From Cryoendolithus antarcticus (taxonomy: Eukaryota > Ascomycota > Dothideomycetes > Cladosporiales > Cladosporiaceae): 64,000 bases of DNA. Shown here piece after piece: positions 55,061 to 64,000 of the stretch. Position 1 is the first letter of the stretch. Every line of letters begins with the position of its first letter. The DNA is taken from NCBI GenBank assembly GCA_002077065.1, contig NAJO01000010.1:620001-684000 (forward strand). The letters run 5' to 3'. A model generated the notes under the pieces. It saw only the letters and a program-made list of their open reading frames with translations. It did no database searches and was not told the DNA's origin. The position numbers and the translations under genes are program-made.

Positions 55061-56782
55061 GGGTTCACCTTTCGTGTTTGATCTGCGCTGGTACGCGCTG
55101 TTGTTGTCGCCATGTGCAGCACTCAGGGGCGCCGAATCGCCGATCGGGCGCATTGTATCGACATTGGTGTACCGCTGAACAGGGAACTTGTACTTACGCT
55201 TCTTCGAGAGTTTCCAACATTCCTACGCATCTATCTCAGCCCTCAAAACAGCACGGCTAAGATGCGGTGCTGGGAGAAGAGAGGTAGACCTTCTTGCAGT
55301 GTATCTTCCTGGATCCTCTCCTGAATGAGTAGCTAGCGACACGGCAACCAGACTTGTATGACCACAGCCTACGGCTCTGATGATCGGAGAGATGATAGTC
55401 TGTAGACAGACACCGGGTCTACGTTGACAATCGAGCAGTGCCGAGGCAGCGCTTGGTTCCATAGATATACCCTACGATTGAAACTTCCGAGACACTCGAG
55501 GCAAACGACTTCAACTCTCTGGAAGTCCGAAGGTCCTTGTGCTACTATGATGTGCGAAGCGAGTGGCATGTCGAACTCACTGCCTCCGCGGGACCTAACG
55601 TGCCCCGAACTGGAAATTGCGCAACAATTTGTGACTCTCGAAGGTACCTCGCTCACCCGTTCGTTGTGGTGACGCACTCGAAAGATGCTCAAGCAACGCA
55701 GTCTCGTAATTAAACTCTTCAAACTTCTCTGCCAGCAGTATCGAAGCGCTCATAGTGGCGCGCTCTGTGTCGTAGCTGTTCGGCTGACCACAATCGGTGG
55801 TAAGCGAGGCGTGAGAACGCTGCGAGGCACATCCTGCTGTGGATATGTTCGACTTCACGGTAGAGTTAAGCTTCTACTGCTGCAGACTCATGATATCGAC
55901 AAACGTGAGCATGCGCGATTCGACTTACCGCTTCGTCGGTCCGGCTATCAGAAGATGTCGCATTGAGCCTCTCGAAGTCTAGGTGGTGGATTCGCTATGC
56001 TGCGGTGGAGCTGTCACGACTTGGCAGTCCGCACGCTTCCGATTGTTATCAACGGAGATATCGCTCCATCTGGAGTTCACATGTGGAGTGCGGGTGAGGG
56101 AATATGATTTCGGGCATGAGTCGCAGTCTGCATCGGTATAAGAAATTCCGAAGCGATGAACAACGGCAGCGGCACATATGTTCGGCAAACGGAGCCACAT
56201 GTCGAGCGCTCTTCTTACTGGGTGGCTGGGTATTGCCGTCCGGCTGTCGATCCGCCGACTTTTCGTGGACAGTACAGTACATGCCTCGTCAACTGTTTAT
56301 GGCCATCATACGTTGGAATGCCGATCTCGAACAACACATCATGACACTTGCGAAATTGTACTCGAGCACGCCCCGCCAGTACATTGGTAACCACGTGGAG
56401 TGGAGGCTGGCATAGTGGATTGCCAAGAGCGAGGCTCAAAGGTAAACCCGACGAAGTGCATGATGAGTGGCATGCAAATGCGGAGGAGCGGGGATCTTGA
56501 GGGGACAGTAGGGAGAAACTGATGAGACTCTTGCCGGATTTTTACCGACTGCTACGCCGTAGCGTAGTCACCTGCTCGTACCTGGTTCAGAAATCCACTA
56601 CCTCACATCTTGGCAAGCGGTCTAGCACTGGTTCTTCTAGGGCACGACAAGAACCAGGTGATTCTGTGCCGAAGATTCGCCATGCCATCCACTGCGTCCC
56701 GTAGAGACGGTACTACAAGTATGGCCCCTGCCAGCACCAAAGCGATGCCTTCCCTAGAGTCATTCATATCCCCATCTTCATC
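55061..56782. other. Intergenic region between ammonium transporter and beta-glucosidase
   Basis: 1.7 kb with scattered short frames on both strands, none with recognisable features. I see no tRNA, repeat array or transposon remnant. Confidence 0.45.
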
Positions 56783-59343
56783 ATGTTCGGCAGATCTGCC
56801 CTGTTCGCTACGGCGAGTGCTGGTCTCCTGTCCATTTCAGCAGCTCAGAGTGCGACCAATGGCTCTGTTATTACTACTGACTCCCCGTTCTATGGCCAGA
56901 GCCCACCAACGTACCCTGCACCAGAGGTTCGTAGGGATGGTCTCTTTGCAGAGTCAGTGGCCAAGGCGAGAGCTCTCGTGGCTACCATGACCCTGGAAGA
57001 GAAGGTCAACCTGACTGGTGGTGTCACCAACCCAGGAAACGGCTGTGGCGGTAATATCCCAGCTGTGCCTAGCATTGGGTTTCCTGGAATGTGCCTTCAA
57101 GACGGTCCTGCAGGCGTTCGCGGGACCGACTTTGTGAGCGGCTTTGCTGCTGGCATACACACCGGAGCAAGGTACGATCGATCTACACTACCGCCGAGAA
57201 ATCATGCAGCGACTGACCTGACGTAGTTGGAACCGAACGCTCGCGTATAGTCGCGCCAACGCCATGGGTGGCGAGGCCTATCGCAAGGGTGTGAGTGTGG
57301 CTCTAGGTCCGCCAGTGGTTGGACCTCTGGGTCGCATCGCAGAAGGGGGTCGAAACTGGGAGGGTTTCTCAAACGACCCTTACCTCAGTGGCGCACTCGC
57401 TGCAGAGTCGGTACACGGCATTCAGGACGCTGGTGTCATCGCATGTACCAAGCACTTCATCGCGAACGAGCAAGAGACTAACCGCATTGCGACTCGTGAC
57501 GGCAACAAGACGTATCAATCTAGCTCTACCAACATGGATGACAAGACTGTAAGTCACCTCTCCTATCTCAGTAAGATCCTAGCTAATGGAACAGTTGCAC
57601 GAGCTGTACCTTTGGCCCTTTGCCGACACCGTGCACGCCGGGACAGGCAGCGTCATGTGCTCATACGAGCGCTTCAACAACAGCTACGTATGTCAGAACT
57701 CTAAGCTGATTAACGGTGTTCTGAAGACCGAGCTCGGCTTCGAGGGCTTCGTCGTAACGGATTGGTTTGCTCAGCATTCCGGCGTCGCAAGCTCTCTCGC
57801 TGGACTCGACATGACCATGCCCAGTGGAGCCACCTACTGGGCCGGTAATCTCACCCAGGCTGTACGCAACGGCTCAGTCCCAGAGGCCCGAATCGACGAT
57901 CAAGCTACCCGCATCCTCGCTGCGTGGTACGAGCTTGGGCTCGACTCAGACAGCTCACCTGGCGTCGGTGTTGGCATGGCCCCCGATCTGCTTGCCCCGC
58001 ACACCATCGTCGACGCTCGCGACGCTGCCGATGCTGAGGTGATCCTGGGTGAGGCCATCGAGGGCCACGTCTTGGTCAAGAACGTCAACAATGCCCTACC
58101 ACTCAAGGAGCCGCGTGCCATCGCCCTCTACGGCTACGACGCCAAGGCACCTGACTACAATGCGCCGTCTCCTGGCCTCAGTCCTTGGTCCATATCGTTG
58201 CAATCTACGGACGCTACCTCCCCAATCTGCGGCTTTTACGGTCTTGTCGCATCTGCATGCCCCCCATTCCCAATCAATGCGCCCAACGGCAGCATCTGGG
58301 TTGGAGGCGGCTCAGGTGGCAACACTCCCACCTATTTCTACAGTCCCTTCCAAGCCTTCTCCGAGCGCGCCTTCCAGGATGGCACTCAACTGCTGTGGGA
58401 CTTCGAGAACGTCAATGCTACTTCTACCGTATATGGCAACACCGAGGCCTGCTTTGTCTTCATCAACGCCATGGCGTCCGAGGGCATCGATCGCTCCGGA
58501 CTACACGACGACTTCTCCGACAGCCTTGTCAACAACATCGCCGACCAGTGCAGCAACACTACCGTTGTCGTCCACAACGCCGGCATCGCCCTGGTAGACG
58601 CTTACTACGACCACCCGAACGTCACGGCGATCATTCTCGCCCAGCTCCCTGGTCAAGACTCCGGCCGTGCTCTCGTCGATATCGTCTACGGCGAGATTAG
58701 CCCGAGCGGCAAGCTCACATACACTGTCGCAAAGAACGAGTCTGACTACGGCGCGATCCTCAGCCCTTACCGCCCGAGTGCACAAGATGCGATCTACCCT
58801 CAAGACGACTTCAGCGAGGGTGTGTACATCGACTACCGCGCCTTTGATGCCCAGAACATTGAGCCTCGTTTCGAATTCGGCTTCGGGCTCACCTACACGA
58901 ACTTCACATACTCCAACCTCCGCATCTCGGCCAATTCCTCGGCCACGCTGTCCCAATACCCGACGGACGGTATTATCCCCGGTGGACACGCTGATCTCTG
59001 GGACGTCGTCTACAACGTCTACGCCGACGTCAAGAACACCGGCGAGGCTATTGCCGCTGAGATCGCACAGCTTTATCTCGGTCTGCCCGGCGATGGCCAG
59101 CCGATCAGACAGTTGAGAGGTTTCGACAAGCAGTGGTTGAATGTTGGAGAGACTGTGACCATGGGCTTCCCGCTTCGGAGAAGGGATCTGAGTACGTGGA
59201 GTGTAGAGGCACAGCAGTGGGAGTTGGCTCCTGGAGGCACTTATAAAGTGTACGTTGGAGCCAGCTCAAGGAACTTGCCGTTGACAGGGAGCTTCACGCT
59301 TGGTAAGAGCGGGAATGGGACTGCTGGAGGGTACTGGAAGTGA
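56783..59343 (+). CDS. Secreted beta-glucosidase, glycoside hydrolase family 3
   Basis: Extracellular enzyme that hydrolyses cellobiose and other beta-glucosides. The exons are 56783-57171, 57227-57548 and 57595-59343, giving 819 residues. A signal peptide is clear ([20 protein letters not shown] then AQS). The GH3 N-terminal barrel has [45 protein letters not shown] and the nucleophile Asp in [13 protein letters not shown] (~287). The second domain follows ([35 protein letters not shown]). The fibronectin-III-like end includes [15 protein letters not shown] and [14 protein letters not shown]. Many NxS/T sites fit secretion. Introns are 55 and 46 nt, the second being the shortest in the window. 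Confidence 0.96.
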
Positions 59344-60800
59344 GTGCAATATGCGCAGCTGAGGTCACGTTGTTACCTAATTACGACAGGATGGTCCTAT
59401 GACCAGCACCGAAATGATAAAAGTGATTGTTTCAACTGATCAGTCTCTCGGTTGTGTAGAATGAAAAGAGTCAGGCCTGCTTGTGCACCTGACACCCAGC
59501 ACATCAATTGATGGCTCACATTCTCCGGGTTTGGTTACTACGATCAATTCTTAGAGATGTGAGCGAGACGATGAATATATTTGGTCGCTCCATGGCTGTA
59601 TTGTTAGCCAACATTGACTGTAGAGCGGCGCATGTGTGTGCTCTCCGTTGCAAAAGCTTCTCGAGTAACGCTATCACGTACGTCTCCGGAGCCTGAGGTA
59701 GCGCACCTTAATATGATGCTCCCTGCACAGCCAATTCACTACCTACAGTACTCCCTGCGTGTAGGACCTCACCAATCCTCGCTCCGCAACAAATTCGCAC
59801 ACTGCGCAATAATCAGCATATTGGCTGCCGCGAATTCGCACCCTTTGTGGCGAACGCTAACGGGTGCATTTCTGCAACGGCCCAGACGCCACTGCTGTCA
59901 TTCTTCTTACGGAGCGATGACAAGGACAGGCATACGAGCTCGGCTGTTGGCAAAGGAACTTTGAAAGGCTTGCGGCTCGGTGGGTCGGTAGCTGGCACGG
60001 GTGATGGGCAACGTGGTGAGCTAGGAAGGCCCTGGTCAAAATCGGTAATGGAGTGAAGTGTGCCGACACGTCTGGAGACGCGGAGGGGGGTGGGAAGTGG
60101 TTGTAGATGTGATTCAGCCGATCACCTTGTTGCAGCTAGACATCTGCGAGGTAAGTGCGATCTGGTCTACATTATTTGCTTGCTCTCGTTTCTTGCTTTC
60201 AAAAATCAAGCTCGCCAGTGACATCTATTTCAGGGCACATCTTGGCCACGCTCTAACGGCCTGACCTGTCACCTGCAACCTCGATGCAAGGCTGTGATCT
60301 GTCCGCATGATGCAGTCAATGCCGTGCCCTGTTGCCTGCATCTGCAAACTTCATCACTGTTCTACAACTTTCTCCTCGGCATTGGTGCCCATGCTCATCA
60401 TCTACATGAAATTTGAACACTTCCGCAGCATCCATTGATGATCGACGCGCACAAACCGCCCGATCCTGAGGCTAGCGTGCGCGGATGCAAGCATCGAACG
60501 GCAAGGCACCTCCAGCCGGGTCCAGAACGCCTCTCCTGCATAGACCACCCTCCCCTGCCCAATCATACCCCCTAGAGTAGTCCCTGACAGCGCCAGGCCC
60601 TCAGTAGCTCCGTCAGTGGCTCTCTGTCACGCACACCCCCGTTTGCGCCACACCTTGTGTGCCCATGCCCACGCGCCTCACTTTGCATTCTGTGACCACT
60701 CTCCTGCACGTTTCGTCTGCTTTCGTTGCCAAATGCGTGCACACACTAACGGTCGTTTCGCATGGTACGCAGCTGAGACATCGTCGTCGCGCTCGCCACA
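59344..60800. other. Intergenic region before the Ser/Arg-rich protein
   Basis: About 1.5 kb. Short frames only. The ~200 bases before 60801 are C- and CA-rich leader-like sequence. Nothing else stands out. Confidence 0.45.
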
Positions 60801-63431
60801 ATGGTCTGGCCTTTCACACGACGGCAGCGCAGCACTCCCGCGCCGACTGATAGAGTTGCGTTGACGGGTGCTGCGCCGCCTCTACCAGAGAAGAGTCGAG
60901 CAAGGAGACGGACGAGTAAAGTGAGCATTCGGAGTAATCAGAGACGAGCGCTGAGAGATCTGGACAAGACGCAGGAGCCTATGCCAACCGATGAGAAGGC
61001 GCAAATAGCGAGGCGCGATGCGGCAAATAAAGAAAACGCTGCGCCTGCGCGATTACGATCGAAAGGCAGCATTGAGGATATTACAGCATTGCCTATCAGC
61101 TGGAAGTTGCAACAGTCGCCACATCTGAGAGCAGCCGATGCCACGAAACCGCAGATACCTTATAATTTTCGCAACCACGCCACCTCAAAGACAAGCGTAC
61201 AGGGAACGCCATCGAGACCGACCACACTCAAGTCAAAGCGCAGTACATTCGAAGCTACGCCACAGAGGAAGTCCAGCAGGAAGCGAAAGGGCGATGACCG
61301 CATACGAGAGGAGGAGATTCGTGCCATGAGCGCATCGTCACCCATTGCGAAATCTCAAGGCGACAGCATCATGCGGCGCGACAGTCGGAAGCGGCGCAAT
61401 CTGGCCGGAATGAAGGATTCGAACGTGTCACTTCCGATGGAAGATTCGATTCACTCGGCGATGTCAAACGGTACGGATCAGCGGGGATGGGAAGTGGGAA
61501 GCTTCGCAGCATTCAGTCCAAGACCTGCTATTCGACTTTCTGGCGCTGCACAGTACGCATCGCCACTGAGCGAGAAGCTGCGCTCTCCACTATCGCGCGA
61601 TGGGAACATGATGGTCAGAGACAAGAGGCCAGTCACGCGAGAGTCCACTCGGAAGCGCATCGGCGACGAGGTCGACGATCTTGATTCAAGCGATATTAGA
61701 GTACTTCTTGAGCGGGATGCAAAGCGGAGAGAGAAGCGCAAGAAGGAACAACAGGAGAAGCTCGACCGCAAATTACGTGCACGTGCTGGGAGAGAAAGGG
61801 GCGATGGTGACAAGAAGAAGCGGGAGGCGGAGGAGCTGCGAAGACAGCAGAGCACGAGGCAAAGAGTTGAGGAGGAGACGAGGGCGAGAGGACTCGTCGC
61901 CACGCCGACTGATGTGCATCCAGCATTGAGAGATGAAAATGTGTTCGACGATGACCATGCCGTTGGTCTGGGCATTGGGGAGGACCATGCTGGAAAAGCA
62001 CCGGAGGATCTGCATGACGAGCACGCGCTGCCTACGACCGAAGAGCTCGGCACAGAGAATACAGGAACGCTACTTGACTACAGTGTGGCGAATCCAGCCG
62101 TGGAGAACCCCTTTGCAGATCCTGTGCAATCGATACCGGAAGACGCAGAACCTAAAGCCATCCACCTCGCAATGCCAGAAGCGTTCTCACCGGTGCAGAC
62201 GCCGATGGAGGATCCAATCGTTGAGACTGCGCGAGAGATGCGCATGTCCTTCACCAGCACACCTCCAATGTCGCCCATCAGGAGTCGAGATATGGTGCTC
62301 GCCATGTCTCCGCTGGGTGTTGAGAGGAGGAATGAGAGGACGACTTCACTCCCAGAACCACCACCAATCCCCGCAAGCCTACAAGAACGACGAACGTCCG
62401 ATCAAAGCCAGCGAAGAGCAGGGGCCTGGGCTACCTTCTTCCGTCGTGGAGGTACAAACCTCAAGAAATCAGACGACGCCAGATCCTCGACTTCCGGAAG
62501 CTCGTTCAAGAACACCTCACGTGACTCCGCGTCTCGAGGTCCTATCCCAGCTCATCTCCTCGGAAACGAGCCATCGCCCTTCCAACGCCGCAAATCGGGC
62601 ACGCCGACGCGCACCCAAAGCAGATTTAGGGAAGACCTGCCCGAGATGCCGATGTCGCCGCCAGACTCACGCGTGCAGTCACCTGAGGTCCCGGACATGC
62701 CTGCCGGCGCCGCCGCAATTGCAGCCGCACGCAAGCGACTCGAAGGCGGCAAGCCGTCGAATGTTAGCGACTCCATCCGCACTGAGTCCGATCACGAGCC
62801 CTCCGCAGCAGCTCGCTACGACACGCCGGTTGGTCCGTCACGAATCCCTATGTCCGCTTCGCTTGCATCAGTTGACTCGGAAGGCTCATGGCTCGCGAGC
62901 GGCGGGTCGCTGAAGCGATCATCCGATCAGTCACGTCTAAGCAGGGATATGGGCTCCCTCAGCAAACGCCGTCCTGACTTCACAGCTTCTTACGAAGAGC
63001 TAGGCATGGATAAAGACGCCGAGTACGTGCGCCGCGGTAAGACGCCCTCGCCCGCTGCATCCCGTTCCGTCCTGAGCGCTCGACGACCATCCGCCCCCAC
63101 AGCTCCCGGCGCTGAAGTCATCGACACTCCCAAGATCGGCGATACCGTCCACCGCACTCCCACGCTCGTTCAACGTGATAACGTCAACAGGTCTCGCGAA
63201 GGCCTGCTGACGGAGTTCACGGACACGAAGAGTGAAGTCGGCGAGGACGAGATTGAGCCAGATAGCCCTGTGGGCGATTTGGCGGAGTTGCAGAGCGCGA
63301 GGAGTGTGCAGTACGGAGGTGGGAAGGGCGGACACGCAAGACATGTAAGCGCAGGAAGTGCGAAGTTGCTGGATGTTGTGCCGTCAAGAAGGGCGAGTCT
63401 GAGTCCGGCCGGGAGGGAGAGGGAGGCCTAA
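60801..63431 (+). CDS. Large disordered Ser/Arg-rich protein, conserved-looking fungal type
   Basis: Intronless, 876 residues from the ATG at 60801. I do not recognise a named family. The N-terminus VWPFTRRQRSTPAP followed by a basic region is compact. There is one clear charged coiled coil at ~310-355 (ERDAKRREKRKKEQQEKLDR, KKKREAEELRRQQSTRQRVE), then VENPFADP (an NPF motif, as read by EH-domain endocytic adaptors) and AWATFFRRGG. Many S/T-P sites (TPPMSPIRS, MPMSPPDSRVQSPE) suggest proline-directed phosphorylation. Function is unknown; a cortical or cell-cycle-regulated adaptor is only a guess. Confidence 0.75.
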   Translation: MVWPFTRRQRSTPAPTDRVALTGAAPPLPEKSRARRRTSKVSIRSNQRRALRDLDKTQEPMPTDEKAQIARRDAANKENAAPARLRSKGSIEDITALPISWKLQQSPHLRAADATKPQIPYNFRNHATSKTSVQGTPSRPTTLKSKRSTFEATPQRKSSRKRKGDDRIREEEIRAMSASSPIAKSQGDSIMRRDSRKRRNLAGMKDSNVSLPMEDSIHSAMSNGTDQRGWEVGSFAAFSPRPAIRLSGAAQYASPLSEKLRSPLSRDGNMMVRDKRPVTRESTRKRIGDEVDDLDSSDIRVLLERDAKRREKRKKEQQEKLDRKLRARAGRERGDGDKKKREAEELRRQQSTRQRVEEETRARGLVATPTDVHPALRDENVFDDDHAVGLGIGEDHAGKAPEDLHDEHALPTTEELGTENTGTLLDYSVANPAVENPFADPVQSIPEDAEPKAIHLAMPEAFSPVQTPMEDPIVETAREMRMSFTSTPPMSPIRSRDMVLAMSPLGVERRNERTTSLPEPPPIPASLQERRTSDQSQRRAGAWATFFRRGGTNLKKSDDARSSTSGSSFKNTSRDSASRGPIPAHLLGNEPSPFQRRKSGTPTRTQSRFREDLPEMPMSPPDSRVQSPEVPDMPAGAAAIAAARKRLEGGKPSNVSDSIRTESDHEPSAAARYDTPVGPSRIPMSASLASVDSEGSWLASGGSLKRSSDQSRLSRDMGSLSKRRPDFTASYEELGMDKDAEYVRRGKTPSPAASRSVLSARRPSAPTAPGAEVIDTPKIGDTVHRTPTLVQRDNVNRSREGLLTEFTDTKSEVGEDEIEPDSPVGDLAELQSARSVQYGGGKGGHARHVSAGSAKLLDVVPSRRASLSPAGREREA

Positions 63432-64000
63432 GCGGGCTGTGGGTATAGGGAGTGAAAAGGAAAAGGAAAAGTTACGATTCTGACGACGAGATTACGATCT
63501 GTGTATTTGCTGCCTGCGCGCTTGCGCAAAATCGCCACGTAGCATGGCTGTACACATACCGCTGTGCCCTGCTTGATGTAGGCGCTGCGGTGAGCTTGTA
63601 CAAGATAACCCCAGAATAGCAAGCTGGCTTGCTGCAGACAGACAAACCGTACAACCGAAAATACAAGGCAATGCTACTTCTCATGCCAATCAACTTCGTT
63701 CCCTATGATGCTAAGTATCTGCGTCACGTCGTGCTTCGCCAAGCGGTTTGTCTCAAGCCTCCATCATTCTCGCGAAGTCGGCGGCCTATTGCTCTCGAAT
63801 GGGCTTAGCGTGGGTTGCTTCGCATATGAGCTGCAAAACAACAGGTACCGAAGTTGCCTCGTGACAGGATTGGCGCTGCGAGCAACCATTGAGCAATGCG
63901 AGGTAAAGCAGGTGCCTTGCAGGATTGTGTGGAAGTGAAGTCATAGCATGGGGGATGTTCCTGGGGCTGAGTTACGCATAGGCTTAAGCGACAGCTATGG
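63432..64000. other. Terminal intergenic sequence
   Basis: 569 bp after the last gene. It has short frames without features and an A/G-rich GGAAAAGGAAAAG near 63458. No gene is supported up to the window edge. Confidence 0.45.

Noticed and set aside
61933..62913. 326-codon + strand frame
   Set aside because: Alternative frame inside the Ser/Arg-rich protein; His/Arg/Pro-rich nonsense composition.

Overview
This window is nuclear DNA of a filamentous ascomycete. The genes are mostly single-copy fungal housekeeping genes with short introns (46-80 nt) that use GTAAGT/GTATGT-type donors and a CTGAC-type branch point 5-20 nt before the AG. Coding sequence is GC-rich at third positions, which produces long antisense shadow frames, and no transposon was recognised. 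Gene content and style fit Pezizomycotina, plausibly Dothideomycetes, but that placement is inference.

Layout. 1-16.3 kb: 3' truncated DBP10 helicase (-), pantothenate synthetase (+), MFS sugar transporter (-), DNA polymerase delta subunit 4 (+), CLC chloride transporter (-), a DPB3/CHRAC-like histone-fold subunit (+), an orphan basic protein (+), ESF1 (-), POP5 (+) and an F-box-like protein (-). 17-30 kb: a YRA1/ALYREF mRNA-export factor with a 724-nt intron (+), aldehyde dehydrogenase (+), a small helix-turn-helix/coiled-coil protein (-), a U1A/U2B''-type snRNP protein (+), a DHA1-type MFS transporter (+), V-ATPase subunit D (-) and the splicing factor SYF1 (-). 30-43 kb: a ~109-bp degenerate tandem repeat, a Ulp1-type protease (-), an acidic orphan protein (+), NADPH-cytochrome P450 reductase (+) and a two-RRM RBMS-like protein with a long leader (+). 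43-64 kb: the giant Furry/Mor2/Tao3 morphogenesis scaffold (+), a GNT1/GT8-like glycosyltransferase (+), a Mep2-type ammonium transporter (+), a GH3 beta-glucosidase (+) and a disordered Ser/Arg-rich protein (+).

The genes do not form one pathway. RNA metabolism is well represented: DBP10, ESF1 and POP5 act in ribosome and RNase P/MRP biogenesis, while YRA1, the U1A/U2B'' protein and SYF1 act in splicing and export. ESF1 and POP5 share a 256-bp bidirectional promoter. The most striking structure is in the gene models: coding exons of 4, 7, 11, 12 and 30 nt, two stopless 3n introns, three successive 54-nt introns in one gene, a transporter intron with no AG acceptor, and a long YRA1 intron at the same place in the RRM as the autoregulatory intron of yeast YRA1.

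Exon borders were read by eye from splice signals and protein-family continuity. The input includes frames opened at GTG/TTG, so starts were moved to the best ATG. No tRNA, rRNA or CRISPR array was recognised.
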